Notes: generated by a model not told the origin, from the sequence alone. Numbered from the stretch's first letter, positions 15,730-25,511 are shown. The stretch: 64,000 nucleotides of DNA from Bacillota bacterium (GCA_023439185.1 JAEXOR010000027.1:1-64000), one strand, 5' to 3'. Made by a program: numbers and translations.

Positions 15730-17013
15730 TTAACGTTCCATCAACACCCTGGGGATGTATGTGGAAACATCAGGCCACAGCACAAACAGGATCAATGCCA
15801 GTACCATAATAAGAATAAACGGCAGCACCCCTTTAATGACCGTCTCCAGCCGCTGTTTGGCCATGGCGCTGACCACGAATAGGTTCAGCCCCACCGGCGG
15901 TGTAATCATGGCCAGCTCCATGTTCACCGTCATCACCACCGCGAACTGCATAATGTCGATATCCAGGGCGTGAATCATGGGCAGCAGCAGCGGCAGCGTG
16001 ATCAGGGTAATGGACACCGCCTCCAGGAAAGTACCCATGACAAAGAACATGATATTGGTAGCCAGGAAGAACATGTATTTGTTCAGGTTGTTTTCTGAAA
16101 TCCACTGGGACAAATTTTGCGGCACTTGATTCACAGTCAGAAACAGCGCAAACACCATGGCCGCGGCAATGATCAGGAATATCATGGATGAAATATTGAT
16201 GGATTCCACAAAGATCTTACGCATGTCCCTGATCTTCATTTCCCGGTAAATGAAAAACGATACCAACAGGGTATAAAATACCGACAGCACCGCCGCCTCG
16301 GTGGGGGTTACAATACCGGCATAGATACTGCCCAGGATAAAAAACGGTAAAAATACACCCGGCAGAGCTTTGATGCTGGTCCGCCAGCGTTCATCCCAAG
16401 ACGCTCTGTCCTGCAGGTCCAGCTTCATCATTTTAGCGTATACTACGGCGCTAATTACAAGGATGCTGGTTAGAATCAAACCAGGTATTAATCCGGCCAT
16501 GAAAAGCTTGCCGATTGATTCTTCCGCGGTAACTCCGAATACCACCATGGTCACGCTGGGCGGAATCAAAATACCCAGGGTGCCCGAAGCGGCAATTAAA
16601 CCCAGAGCATACTTTTTGGGATAGCCCCCGTTGACCAGCGCCGGGTACATGATGGCGCCGATGGCGGCGGCCGTGGCGGGACTGGAGCCCGAGATGGCGG
16701 CGAATATGGCGCAGGCCATGATGGTAACCACGGCCAGGCCGCCGGGCAAATGACCGAACCACGAGCGCAGGGAGGCAATCAGGTACTTGGAAATCCCCCC
16801 GTGTGACATCAGCACGCCGGCAAACACAAAGGCCGGGATGGCCATCAGGGTTGGCGACAGGAGCGAGGCAAACATCCGCTGTACCAGCATATGCATAGTA
16901 AAGTCGGTGGTCAAGCCGAGAACAACCAGGGCCGCCACCGCCAGACTGATGGCAATGGGTACGTTTACTAAAAATAAAGTTACGAAAACTCCGAACAGGA
17001 GCGCCGTCGACAT
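15730..17013 (-). CDS. dctM: TRAP transporter large permease subunit DctM
   Basis: The 427-residue membrane protein has about twelve hydrophobic segments and the DctM marks GSSPATAAAIGAIMYPALVNGGYPKKYALGLIAASG (in parts), GILIPPSVTMVVFGV and a PPVGLNLFVVS segment near the end. It forms the sodium- or proton-driven channel of a tripartite transporter with DctQ and DctP. The GTG/ATG start overlaps the stop region of dctQ, so the two are translationally coupled. The likely substrates are C4-dicarboxylates, which the adjacent two-component system would sense, but this is inferred. Confidence 0.93.
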   Translation of the reverse strand: MSTALLFGVFVTLFLVNVPIAISLAVAALVVLGLTTDFTMHMLVQRMFASLLSPTLMAIPAFVFAGVLMSHGGISKYLIASLRSWFGHLPGGLAVVTIMACAIFAAISGSSPATAAAIGAIMYPALVNGGYPKKYALGLIAASGTLGILIPPSVTMVVFGVTAEESIGKLFMAGLIPGLILTSILVISAVVYAKMMKLDLQDRASWDERWRTSIKALPGVFLPFFILGSIYAGIVTPTEAAVLSVFYTLLVSFFIYREMKIRDMRKIFVESINISSMIFLIIAAAMVFALFLTVNQVPQNLSQWISENNLNKYMFFLATNIMFFVMGTFLEAVSITLITLPLLLPMIHALDIDIMQFAVVMTVNMELAMITPPVGLNLFVVSAMAKQRLETVIKGVLPFILIMVLALILFVLWPDVSTYIPRVLMER

Positions 17014-17523
17014 TTATCTGCCCCCCCTCTTGCTGTTCTCCATCCAGTCCCGGCCGCCGTTTTTCAATAATCCAATCAATTTATCAATAAAACGGATGCC
17101 GAACATCACCCCGCTGATGGGGACAATCAGGTAGATAATCCACATCGGGAACCTGCTGTCCGGGGACCGCATACCCGTCTGCAGGTAACCCAATTCCAGT
17201 TGAATACCATAATAGGTATAAAAGACACAAAAAGCCAGACCCAGTGACATAGCGAAAATGCTGACCTTGTGTCTTGTAGCCAGCGGCAAAATATTATATA
17301 AAGCATCGACCTTGATATGGTGGTCGTTTCTCAGGGCCACCGCGGTTCCCGCCAGCACGCCCCAGACCACGAAATATACCGAAAACTCATCCAGTATTGA
17401 TTGGGGACGGCCCCAGATATAGCGCAGAACAACATTGACAAAAACCATGGACAGTCCGATGAACAGCATTCCACCGGCGAAGTAATCCTCAAAACCTTTA
17501 TAGATCCTTTTTAAAGTCTCCAT
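17014..17523 (-). CDS. dctQ: TRAP transporter small permease subunit DctQ
   Basis: The 169-residue protein has four hydrophobic helices (about residues 15-35, 45-65, 85-110 and 125-150) and the DctQ segment VVLRYIWGRPQSILDEFSVYFVVWGVLAGTA (in parts). It assists DctM. It is encoded between the binding protein and DctM with no gap to DctM, the normal order P-Q-M. Confidence 0.93.
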   Translation of the reverse strand: METLKRIYKGFEDYFAGGMLFIGLSMVFVNVVLRYIWGRPQSILDEFSVYFVVWGVLAGTAVALRNDHHIKVDALYNILPLATRHKVSIFAMSLGLAFCVFYTYYGIQLELGYLQTGMRSPDSRFPMWIIYLIVPISGVMFGIRFIDKLIGLLKNGGRDWMENSKRGGR

Positions 17524-17595
17524 CTCCGCCTCCTTATATAATGAGCAGTTACGAAGAAAGGGGCGGGAGGATACCTCACCGCCCCCATTTTAGCT

Positions 17596-18627
17596 TCAGG
17601 AGTTCCTGGCGGCTTCAATGTATTTTTCGCCGATTTCAGCACCATATTTATCGTAAAGGGGTTCCAGGGCTTCAACAAATTTGGCCTTTTCTTCGGCGGT
17701 CAGTTCGTAAATCTCAACCTTGCCGCTGTTTTTAATATTTTGATATGACTCGTCATCCAACTCGTCGGCCAGTTGACGCTCATAATCAGTGGCTTCAGCC
17801 ATCGCTTCCCGCACCATTTGCTGCTGTTCCGGGGTCAGGCTGTTCCAGAAGGTGGTATTGGTTAAAACAACGTAATCAAGACGTCCGTGGTCTGAAATAC
17901 TGATATATTTCTGTACCTCCACGTACTTTTGGGTGTCCATGTTGTTCCAGGTGTTTTCCTGTCCGTCCACGGTACCGTTGGCCAGCGCCTGATATACCTC
18001 GGCAAATGCCAGAGTCTGGGACCCGGCGCCCAGCGCTTTGAACTGTTCATCAAGCACGCCGCCGCTTTGGGTACGGAATTTCAGGCCTTTGAAATCTGCG
18101 GGGGTTTTCAGCGGGTGCTTGGAATTGCTGAATTGTTTGAATCCGTTGGCCCACCAGGCCATACCCAGAATGCCGTGGGGTTCAAGGGATTGCAGCAATT
18201 CCTGTCCAGCCTCCCCGTCAAAGAAACTGTAAGCCGCAGCTCTGTCTTTAAAAAGGAAGGGCATATCCACTATCTGGAATGATGAATTTAAAGTCACCAG
18301 TTTGGTAACCGAGGGAGCAATAAACTGGACATTGTTGGCCAGAAGCTGTTCCTGTTCCTCCTTATCGCCGTATAACTGTGAAGAGGGGTATACCTGAACT
18401 TCAAACAGGCCGCCGGACTTCTCTTCCAGTACCTCTTTAAACTTCAGGGCCGCCTGTCCTTTGGGGGTGGATTCGGCAACCACGTGGGTGAATTTAACCA
18501 CTATTTTGTCCTGCTTCGCGCCATCGCCGCTCTGCTGTGCACCGCCACCGCCGCAGCCCGCCGTCGCCAGCGCCACTGTTGCGGCCAGAAACAAACATAA
18601 CACCATACCGATAATTTTTTTCCTCAT
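17596..18627 (-). CDS. dctP: TRAP transporter solute-binding lipoprotein DctP
   Basis: About 343 residues. It has a lipoprotein signal (MRKKIIGMVLCLFLAATVAL, then ATAGC with Cys as the lipidation site) and the DctP fold marks KFTHVVAESTPKGQAALKFK, the conserved Arg of the carboxylate clamp in KGLKFRTQSGG, and AEVYQALANGTVDGQENTW. The GGAGG site before the ATG at 18627 sets the start; a TTG five codons upstream overlaps that site. It is the first of two DctP paralogues in a row. Confidence 0.92.
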   Translation of the reverse strand: MRKKIIGMVLCLFLAATVALATAGCGGGGAQQSGDGAKQDKIVVKFTHVVAESTPKGQAALKFKEVLEEKSGGLFEVQVYPSSQLYGDKEEQEQLLANNVQFIAPSVTKLVTLNSSFQIVDMPFLFKDRAAAYSFFDGEAGQELLQSLEPHGILGMAWWANGFKQFSNSKHPLKTPADFKGLKFRTQSGGVLDEQFKALGAGSQTLAFAEVYQALANGTVDGQENTWNNMDTQKYVEVQKYISISDHGRLDYVVLTNTTFWNSLTPEQQQMVREAMAEATDYERQLADELDDESYQNIKNSGKVEIYELTAEEKAKFVEALEPLYDKYGAEIGEKYIEAARNS

Positions 18628-18678
18628 TTCAATTCCTCCCAAAAAAATTTATAACCCCGCAGACCCCTCAAACCAGAT

Positions 18679-19749
18679 TTACGCTTCACCTCCCGATGCA
18701 AAATTTTGATTTTCTTTTTTTTGTTGCAGCAATTCATTCATTAAATCAACGCTGATTTTGCGGCCGAAATAATCGTATAACGGCCTGAAAGAAGCTGCCC
18801 ACATGCCCCTCTCATCGGGAGTCAGTTCGGTTATTTCAATCTCGCCGGACTCCTGCAACGTTTTATAATTCCGCTCGTTGATTTCGGCGGCGGCTTCACG
18901 TTCCCATACGGTTACCTCCGCCATAACCTCAATGACGGTTTCCCGAATGTCCGGGGCCAGGGCGGCCCAGAAATCATTGTTGACCAGTACCACATAACCA
19001 AGGTAACCATGGTTTGTAATAGTCATGTATTTTTGTATCTGATAAAATTTTTTGGAATATATATTTGATATGGTGTTTTCCTGGCCGACCAATTGGTTTT
19101 TTTGCAGGTAACTGTAAACATCGTTAAAAGCCAGCGGCGTGGACCTGGCCCCCAGCATCCTGAACTGTTCCTGCAGCACCGAACTGTTCATCATCACTCT
19201 GAACCGCAAGCCTTTCAGGTCGGCGGGAATGGTGATGGGCCGCATATTATTGGTTAATTGCTTAAAACCGTTATCCCAAAAAGCCAGCGGAATCAAACCC
19301 TGGCTTTCCAAGCTCTCGGTCAGCTTTTTCCCTATCTGGCCGTCCAGGGCCCGGTGTACTTCGTTGATGTCTTCAAAGGCATAGGGCAAATCCATTACCT
19401 GCCAGTATGGAAATAACCCGCCCAGCTTTGAGGTGGCCGGGGCAATCATCTGCACGGCTCCCTCCCGCAAGGCCTGCATCTCCTCACCGTCGGCATAAAG
19501 AGAGGAATTGGGGAACACCTGCACTTCCACGCGTCCCCCGGTTTTTTGCTGAACTTCCCTGGCAAAGCGCTGCGCCGCCATGCCCTTGGGGGTGTTTTCA
19601 GCTACCACGTGAGAGAATTTAATCACAATTTTTTGCTCCGGGCTGATCTGCTCCCCGTCCCAAACCCTGTTGGAACAGCCACCGGTGATCAGGAGCAGTA
19701 AAAAAAATAAAAGAAAAGGCATTAACTTATTTTGCAAAGGGTATCTCAC
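18679..19749 (-). CDS. Second TRAP transporter solute-binding lipoprotein (DctP paralogue)
   Basis: A 356-residue protein with a lipobox (LLLLITGGC) and the same domain as the downstream dctP: KFSHVVAENTPKGMAAQRF, the clamp Arg in LKGLRFRVMMNSSV, and FNDVYSYLQKNQLVGQENT. The two differ through most of their length, so this is an older duplication or a paralogue of different specificity, not a recent copy. The start is a GTG with only a weak ribosome binding site (GGG close by). It is probably co-transcribed with dctP-Q-M and may act as a second binding protein or as a sensor partner of the kinase encoded upstream. Confidence 0.88.
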   Translation of the reverse strand: MRYPLQNKLMPFLLFFLLLLITGGCSNRVWDGEQISPEQKIVIKFSHVVAENTPKGMAAQRFAREVQQKTGGRVEVQVFPNSSLYADGEEMQALREGAVQMIAPATSKLGGLFPYWQVMDLPYAFEDINEVHRALDGQIGKKLTESLESQGLIPLAFWDNGFKQLTNNMRPITIPADLKGLRFRVMMNSSVLQEQFRMLGARSTPLAFNDVYSYLQKNQLVGQENTISNIYSKKFYQIQKYMTITNHGYLGYVVLVNNDFWAALAPDIRETVIEVMAEVTVWEREAAAEINERNYKTLQESGEIEITELTPDERGMWAASFRPLYDYFGRKISVDLMNELLQQKKENQNFASGGEA

Positions 19750-19852
19750 CCCAAATTATGCAATATTGCAAATTGGTTTACTTTTCTGATAATTCACTTT
19801 CAGATTTATTTTACCGCCCACCTTACGGTTCAGCAATAATTTGTCCATATTG

Positions 19853-20563
19853 TTAATTTAGTTCTTTTTGTTCATTACCGGTAATGACAAATTTTTTGAC
19901 CGGCCTGCCGACGGAACCATATTGCAGTTGCACATCAACCCGGCCGCTCTGTTCTAAAAACTCCAGATACCGCCGGGCTGTAACCCGGGCCAGACCGAGG
20001 GAGACAGCCACTTCCTCGGCGGATTGCGGTTTAGGTTCCCGGACCAGACGCATCAGCACCTGTTTAAGGGTGATTTCATTCAATCCTTTGGGTATGTCGG
20101 ATTGCTCTTCAGTTTGGCCCCGGCTGAAAGTAAGCTTGTCCAGTTCATGCTGCTCCAGCGCCGTTTTTTGGTTAAACCGCTCAAAGAGCGCGGCATAGGA
20201 TTCCAAAGCGCCTTTTAACCTGCAGAATTTAAAAGGTTTGATGATATAATCCACCGCCCCGTACCGAAACACATTTTGCACCATTTCCGCGTCCTGAACG
20301 GCGGTAACCATGATTACATCAACGTTCAGACCTCGTTTTCTGATTTCCTGCAACACAGTGAAACCGTCCATATCAGGCAGGTAGATATCCAGCAGGGCCA
20401 AGTCGAATTTCTTTTTCTTCAGCAATTCCAGCGCTTCAGTGCCGGTTCTGGCCACTCCCGCCACCGCAAAACCCGGTATGCCTCTCACAAACCCGCTGTT
20501 GACTTCCACTACCATAGGATCGTCCTCAACAATTAAAACGTTAATCCATTTCAACAGTATCAT
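19853..20563 (-). CDS. CitB/DcuR-family response regulator
   Basis: A 236-residue protein. The receiver domain (about 7-125) has the acidic pair EDD, the phospho-acceptor Asp59 in LALLDIYLPDMDG and the Lys in IIKPFKF. After a linker it has a helix-turn-helix of the DcuR/CitB type (SAEEVAVSLGLARVTARRYLEFLEQSGRV). The start overlaps the end of the kinase gene. The ATG at 20563 directly follows GGGGGG; a TTG three codons later (20554) has better spacing and may be the real start. It probably controls the TRAP genes just downstream. Confidence 0.9.
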   Translation of the reverse strand: MILLKWINVLIVEDDPMVVEVNSGFVRGIPGFAVAGVARTGTEALELLKKKKFDLALLDIYLPDMDGFTVLQEIRKRGLNVDVIMVTAVQDAEMVQNVFRYGAVDYIIKPFKFCRLKGALESYAALFERFNQKTALEQHELDKLTFSRGQTEEQSDIPKGLNEITLKQVLMRLVREPKPQSAEEVAVSLGLARVTARRYLEFLEQSGRVDVQLQYGSVGRPVKKFVITGNEQKELN

Positions 20564-22181
20564 CCCCCCTGTGGCGTGCCAGCGGCAAGGTCACCGCCAT
20601 CAGCACACCGCCGCCTTCGGGCCTGACCACCCGGATATCGCCGTTCATACTGGTTAGAGTTTTACGTAACAAGAATAAGCCTATACCCCGGCTCTGGCCT
20701 TTAGTTGAAAAGCCGTGTTCAAATATTTTTTGTTCCAGGCCTGCTTCAATCCCCACGCCCCAATCGCGCACTTCCATATTCAGGCTGCTTTGTGTTTCCA
20801 TAATCTTAAAATAAACCTTTCTTCTTTCAGCGGTCTCCGTGCACACGGCGTCAAAGGCGTTTTCCAGCAGGTTGCCGGCAATAATAACCAGCGCGTTGCT
20901 GCTGATTGCCGAAGGCAATTTCCCCAGGTAGCTTGCTGGCTCAATGGTGAAATTAATCCTCAGCTCCTTGGCCCTGGCGTATTTGCCAAGCAGCATGCCG
21001 GCCAGACGGTAATCGTTGATGCGCTTGCTGACCAGGCTGGTAATTTTCTGCTGCTCTTCGGTAATATCAAAAATGTAGTCCATCGCCTGGGCATAATGTT
21101 TAAGCTGGATTAAACCCGCGATGGTATGCAGCTTGTTCATGTATTCATGATTTTGGACCCGCTGGGCTTCCACAAAGGATTTAATGCCCGTCAGTTCTTC
21201 AGCCAAAGCGTTAACTTCCGTTTTATCCCTGAACGTTGCCACAGCGCCGACAATTACACCCGTCACCTTTACGGGCACCCGATTGCTGATGACAATGGTA
21301 TCATTAATCAATAATTCCTGGTTATGCTCCGGTTCCCCGGTTTCCAGCACCCGGGGGAGCCTGGTATTGGGAATCACCTCCGCCACAGGCTTTCCAGTCA
21401 CATCATCTTCCAATTTGAGCATACCGCGGGCTCCGTCGTTAATGACGGTGATCCGGCCTTGGGTGTCGATGGCCACCACGCCTTCGTTCATCGATTGAAA
21501 TATGGCGGTTCTCTCCTGCAGTATCCTGGCTATTTCCTCCGGCTCCATGCTGAACAGGGCCCTTTTGATATTGCGGGCCAGTAATAGTGATCCGCCCAGG
21601 CCGATAATCAACCCCACAGCCAAAAAAGAATATACCTCCCAACTGACCTTGCGCAATACCTGTATAACACCGGGAGTCAATACTCCCACCACCACTACTC
21701 CCACCTGCCGGGTCCCCTCTTCCACCTTGACAGGGACAAATGCCCGGATGGCGTTGCCCAGATCACCCACAGTCCTGGAAACATATTCATGATTGGCCAG
21801 AGCGGCGCCCGCATCAGGGCCGGTAAATTTTTTGCCGATGCGATCCCGCACCGGGTGCGAAAACCGGATCCGCTCCATATCCATCACCACGATATAATCC
21901 ACACCCGTGGCCAGGCGGGTCTTCTCAGCAACGGGCTGGATGTATTCCCACCCGCCCAAAACGCCTACATGCTCCTTGATTTCATCCATCTGGGCCAGAG
22001 TACGGGCAATAGCCAGGGCACGTAAACCCATTTCCTCTTCAACAACCAGGGTAACCTTCTGAATGACAAAAAAACCGCCGATGGCAACGACCAGCAGTAC
22101 CAGCAAAAATGAGAACACCGCCATTTTGGCCCGCAATGTCAAAGTTTTAATTCTGGTTCCGGAAACCATGACATTAATCAC
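20541..22181 (-). CDS. CitA/DcuS-family membrane sensor histidine kinase
   Basis: A 546-residue protein with two transmembrane helices (about 20-43 and 180-200) around an extracellular PASTA-like sensor domain of the CitA/DcuS type (GVDYIVVMDMERIRFSHPV...GKKF, then an FVPVK strand). A cytoplasmic PAS (about 225-320) follows, then the kinase core with an H-box in RVQNHEYMNKLHTI (His345), N-box NLLENAFDA, and G-boxes DWGVGI and GIGLFLL. Members of this family sense citrate, fumarate, succinate or malate. With the response regulator it probably senses the C4-dicarboxylate that the TRAP transporter carries. The first codon is GTG, with ATG four codons later. Confidence 0.92.
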   Translation of the reverse strand: MINVMVSGTRIKTLTLRAKMAVFSFLLVLLVVAIGGFFVIQKVTLVVEEEMGLRALAIARTLAQMDEIKEHVGVLGGWEYIQPVAEKTRLATGVDYIVVMDMERIRFSHPVRDRIGKKFTGPDAGAALANHEYVSRTVGDLGNAIRAFVPVKVEEGTRQVGVVVVGVLTPGVIQVLRKVSWEVYSFLAVGLIIGLGGSLLLARNIKRALFSMEPEEIARILQERTAIFQSMNEGVVAIDTQGRITVINDGARGMLKLEDDVTGKPVAEVIPNTRLPRVLETGEPEHNQELLINDTIVISNRVPVKVTGVIVGAVATFRDKTEVNALAEELTGIKSFVEAQRVQNHEYMNKLHTIAGLIQLKHYAQAMDYIFDITEEQQKITSLVSKRINDYRLAGMLLGKYARAKELRINFTIEPASYLGKLPSAISSNALVIIAGNLLENAFDAVCTETAERRKVYFKIMETQSSLNMEVRDWGVGIEAGLEQKIFEHGFSTKGQSRGIGLFLLRKTLTSMNGDIRVVRPEGGGVLMAVTLPLARHRGDDTVEMD

Positions 22182-22217
22182 CGTCTCTCAATGCCAAAAT
22201 GGACCAATCCGAGCTGA

Positions 22218-23123
22218 TTATAGCATTACTTCATTTTCCTGTATGATACTTAAAAATGCAAAGAAAGCGTCGGCGGCGTAATTTGATATTCCCGGGGTGT
22301 AACGGACTATATAAAGCTTGCGGATCATGTTTACGCCGGCAATTTTGGCCTCACCGATTTTGCCGGCCGCCAGCGCTTCACAGGCCGCCCACCGGGATAC
22401 AAAACCCACGCCCAAGCCGGCCTGGACGGCACTGAGCACAGCCCTGGTGCTGCCCAGTTCCATTTCCACCTCAAGCTCTTCCAAAGCCAGGCCGTTTTGT
22501 CCCAATATTCCCGCAATGGAATGCCTTGTTCCGGAGCCCTCTTCACGCAGGATATACCTTTCCCCGGTCAGTTCGGCAATATCAATTAGTTTACCCGCCC
22601 GGTGATGACCGGCCGGGACCACCAACACCAGTTCATCATCCAGCCAGGGAACCAGTTCCAGGTTGTCTCCCTCAACAGCGCTGCCCACCACCCCAAGGTC
22701 AATCTCCCGCTCTTTAATCCAATTGATTACGTCTCCGCTGCCGGCAATACGCATTTTAACCTTGACGCCGGGATGCTCCTTACGAAACCTGCCGATAAAT
22801 GTAGGCAGCAAATACTCTCCGGGGATGGTCCCCGCACCCACGGACAACCGACCCGTTTCAAGACCCTGCAGCGACTCAAGACCCGCCTTGATTTTCTTAT
22901 AATGACCCAGCATTTGTCTTGCTTCCGGCAGTAACAGCCGGCCGGCCTCGGTCAGGAGCACTTTTTTTTCATCGCGCCGGAAAAGTGAAACCTGCAGATG
23001 CTCTTCCAGGGCTTTAATCTGAAAGCTGATGGCCGGCTGGCTCATGAACATTTGCCTGGCCGCCCTGGTAAAACTCTGCATCTCCGCTACCCGGACAAAG
23101 GCTTCTAATTGTTTAAAATTCAA
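22218..23123 (-). CDS. LysR-family transcriptional regulator
   Basis: A 301-residue protein with an N-terminal winged helix (MNFKQLEAFVRVAEMQSFTRAARQMFMSQPAISFQIKALE, in parts) and a periplasmic-binding-like effector domain (LSVGAGTIPGEYLLPTFIGRF...). The effector domain resembles the CysL/CbbR subgroup, but the ligand cannot be told. It ends 37 bases before the kinase gene and starts 3 bases after the stop of the gene before it, so it may belong to the upstream operon. Its targets are not obvious, since it is not divergent from any gene. Confidence 0.9.
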   Translation of the reverse strand: MNFKQLEAFVRVAEMQSFTRAARQMFMSQPAISFQIKALEEHLQVSLFRRDEKKVLLTEAGRLLLPEARQMLGHYKKIKAGLESLQGLETGRLSVGAGTIPGEYLLPTFIGRFRKEHPGVKVKMRIAGSGDVINWIKEREIDLGVVGSAVEGDNLELVPWLDDELVLVVPAGHHRAGKLIDIAELTGERYILREEGSGTRHSIAGILGQNGLALEELEVEMELGSTRAVLSAVQAGLGVGFVSRWAACEALAAGKIGEAKIAGVNMIRKLYIVRYTPGISNYAADAFFAFLSIIQENEVML

Positions 23124-23126
23124 TGT

Positions 23127-24416
23127 TTATTCACCACCATTAAGCGTAATCTCCATGGCCGCGCGCCGCAAGGCGATTTTGGTATAGTATAAAGACAACC
23201 CGCCCTGAAAATAAGCCACATAAGGTTCCTTAAAGGGCGCGTCGGCCGTAAATTCCAGCGAGGCGCCCTGGACAAAGGTGCCGGCGGCCATAATTACCGG
23301 GTGCCCGTAACCCGGCAAGGCGGCGGGAACCGGCGCCACGTGACTGTCCACGGGCGAGGCGCCCTGGACCGCCCGGCAAAACAGTTCCAGGAGGGCTCCG
23401 GACCTCAGCACCACCGCTTGAACTATGTCGGTACGCACGTCGCCGGGAGCCGGATAGACCTCAAAACCCAGCCGGTTAAAGAACAGAGCGCCCCAAATAG
23501 CGCCGCGCAGCGCCTCCATTACCAAATGCGGAGCCAGATACAAGCCCTGGTAAAACATGCGCAACCACCCCATGGAAGGTCCGGCATCGGCGCCAATCCC
23601 GGGCGCGGTGAGCCGGCTGGCCGACATATCCACCAGTTTTTCCCGGCCGGCCACGTATCCTCCGGTGGGGGCCAGCCCCCCACCGGGATTTTTAATCAAA
23701 GAACCGGCAATGATATCCGCTCCGTTTTCCAGCGGCTCCGTAGTTTCAACCAGTTCACCGTAACAATTGTCCACAAAAATGACTGTCTCCGGCCGGCGCT
23801 CTCTGATAAAAAGGCAGAGCTTGCGCAGAGAGGGCATGTCCAACGACGGACGCAGGCTGTAGCCGCAAGAACGCTGCAGCATAACCATCTTAACCGGCTG
23901 TTTTAATTCATTGTCCAGGCCCGGCCAGTCAATTTCGTTGTCCGGCAGCAAGGCCAATTCACGGTAGTTTACTCCCATCTGCACCAGTGAACCTTCCGCG
24001 TCGGCATGCGCGCCGATAATCTTATCCAGAGTGTCGTAGGGCTTGCCCTGCACCGCCAGCAGCCGGTCGCCGGGCCGCAGGATGCCGAACAGGCAAAGGG
24101 AGATGGCATGGGTGCCGCTGATAATCTGACCCCGCACCAATGCCTTTTCCGCGCTGAATACCCTGGCATACACCTGGTCCAGGGTATCCCTGCCGTCGTC
24201 GTCATAACCGTAACCGGTTGTTTCCTTTAAATGATAGGAGCTGACCCTGGCTCCGTTAAAAGCGTTTAAAACCTTGGCGTGGTTGGCCGATTCAACCGGG
24301 GCGAGCCGGTCAAAATATTCTTGCACTTCCCTGTCTGTATCTTCGGCTATTTTATCCAGATCCTTCAATAATACCTTTCCCCCCAATTTTGACTCGGTAG
24401 TGCCGTCATGGATCAA
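23127..24416 (-). CDS. YnbB-like PLP-dependent enzyme (methionine gamma-lyase / aluminium-resistance family)
   Basis: A 429-residue fold-type I PLP protein. The recognisable features are GYGYDDDGRDTLDQVYARVFSAE (in parts), SGTHAISLCLFGILRPGD, the DNCYGE aspartate segment and the PLP lysine in GSLIKNPGGGLAPTGGY. In Bacillus the same gene, ynbB, also follows hfq-spoVK. Its substrate is not known with certainty; relatives are annotated as methionine gamma-lyases or aluminium resistance proteins. It overlaps spoVK by four bases, so the two are coupled. Confidence 0.88.
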   Translation of the reverse strand: MIHDGTTESKLGGKVLLKDLDKIAEDTDREVQEYFDRLAPVESANHAKVLNAFNGARVSSYHLKETTGYGYDDDGRDTLDQVYARVFSAEKALVRGQIISGTHAISLCLFGILRPGDRLLAVQGKPYDTLDKIIGAHADAEGSLVQMGVNYRELALLPDNEIDWPGLDNELKQPVKMVMLQRSCGYSLRPSLDMPSLRKLCLFIRERRPETVIFVDNCYGELVETTEPLENGADIIAGSLIKNPGGGLAPTGGYVAGREKLVDMSASRLTAPGIGADAGPSMGWLRMFYQGLYLAPHLVMEALRGAIWGALFFNRLGFEVYPAPGDVRTDIVQAVVLRSGALLELFCRAVQGASPVDSHVAPVPAALPGYGHPVIMAAGTFVQGASLEFTADAPFKEPYVAYFQGGLSLYYTKIALRRAAMEITLNGGE

Positions 24417-25363
24417 TTATATACCGTATCCCGCGCTACCACCATATCTTCCCTGGTAATCAGCACCAGGTCGTCCCGGCAGGTTTGTGGCAAAGCCACC
24501 AGTCTGACCGCCTGCACCCGCATCGCCCTTTCCACCAGGTTGCGAATCAGCCGGGCATTACCGTTGTGCTGGGACGACCTGCTAAGTAATTCAATGATCA
24601 GGCGCAGTTCCTCCCTGGCTCCGTTGGTCAGACGGTACTCCCTTTGCTCCAGCATCATGTCGGCGATAGCGAGCAGTTCGCGCGTGGAGTAGTCGGGGAA
24701 GCTGATATGGATTGGGAAACGTGACCGCAAACCGGGATTTGTCTCCATAAACCAGTCCATTTCGTCTTTATAACCCGCCAGAATAATGATCAAGTTGTCT
24801 TTAAAATCTTCCATGCCCTTGACAATGGTATCAATAGCTTCTTTGCCGAAGTCCTTTTCCCCTCCCCGGGCCAGCGCGTAAGCCTCATCAATAAATAATA
24901 TCCCGCCCAGGGATTTTTTAATTTGGTCCCTGGTTTTCTGGGCGGTGTGACCGATATACTCGCCGACCAAATCAGCCCTCTCCACCTCTTGCAGGTGTCC
25001 CTTGGGCAAAATACCGGCTTCCCTGAAGAGCCGGCCCAGTATCCTTGCCACCGTAGTCTTGCCCGTCCCGGGGTTGCCTTTAAAAACCATATGCAAAGCC
25101 TGAGCTTCCGAATGCAGTTTTTCTTTCTGACGCCTCTTTTGGATCTCCATAAACGCGTAGATCTCACTAATATGTTTTTTTACACCGGCCAAACCCACCA
25201 GGGAATCCAGTTCCTGCCGGATCTCCCCGATCTTTTCCGGGCTGCCTTCAGGTTTGAGGCCATTCCCGCCCGCCGTCTGGCGCAGCTTAACGTTTCCCTG
25301 GACGGAAGGATCACCGGACGTTTTTTTATTTGACGTACTGTTCCACATTTTAATCCTGGTCAA
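24413..25363 (-). CDS. spoVK: Stage V sporulation protein K-like AAA ATPase
   Basis: CbbX/SpoVK-type AAA ATPase. The visible motifs are LDSLVGLAGVKKHISEIYAF, Walker A GNPGTGKTT, Walker B GGILFIDEAYAL, and the arginine-finger region NPGLRSRFP. About 316 residues from a TTG start at 25363, chosen because GGAGG lies eight bases before it; the open frame extends further, but without a ribosome binding site. It sits next to hfq as in Bacillus. SpoVK is needed for spore maturation; its client protein is not known. Confidence 0.9.
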   Translation of the reverse strand: MTRIKMWNSTSNKKTSGDPSVQGNVKLRQTAGGNGLKPEGSPEKIGEIRQELDSLVGLAGVKKHISEIYAFMEIQKRRQKEKLHSEAQALHMVFKGNPGTGKTTVARILGRLFREAGILPKGHLQEVERADLVGEYIGHTAQKTRDQIKKSLGGILFIDEAYALARGGEKDFGKEAIDTIVKGMEDFKDNLIIILAGYKDEMDWFMETNPGLRSRFPIHISFPDYSTRELLAIADMMLEQREYRLTNGAREELRLIIELLSRSSQHNGNARLIRNLVERAMRVQAVRLVALPQTCRDDLVLITREDMVVARDTVYN

Positions 25364-25443
25364 CCCAACCACCTCCGCCGGCGTCATAATAATATTTATG
25401 CGCCGGGGAAACACAAACTGCCTGGCCATAAAATCCGTTGCAT

Positions 25444-25475
25444 GACAAAAAGCCGGGTGGAGGTACCCGGCTTTA
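25444..25475 (-). terminator. Terminator after hfq
   Basis: AAAGCCGGGT and ACCCGGCTTT form a 10-bp perfect stem with a six-base loop. On the minus strand it is followed by TTTTTG. It separates the hfq transcript from spoVK, which therefore needs its own promoter or read-through. Confidence 0.85.
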
Positions 25476-25511
25476 CATACAACAATATGGGCTTCTTGAA
25501 CACCCTATAAA

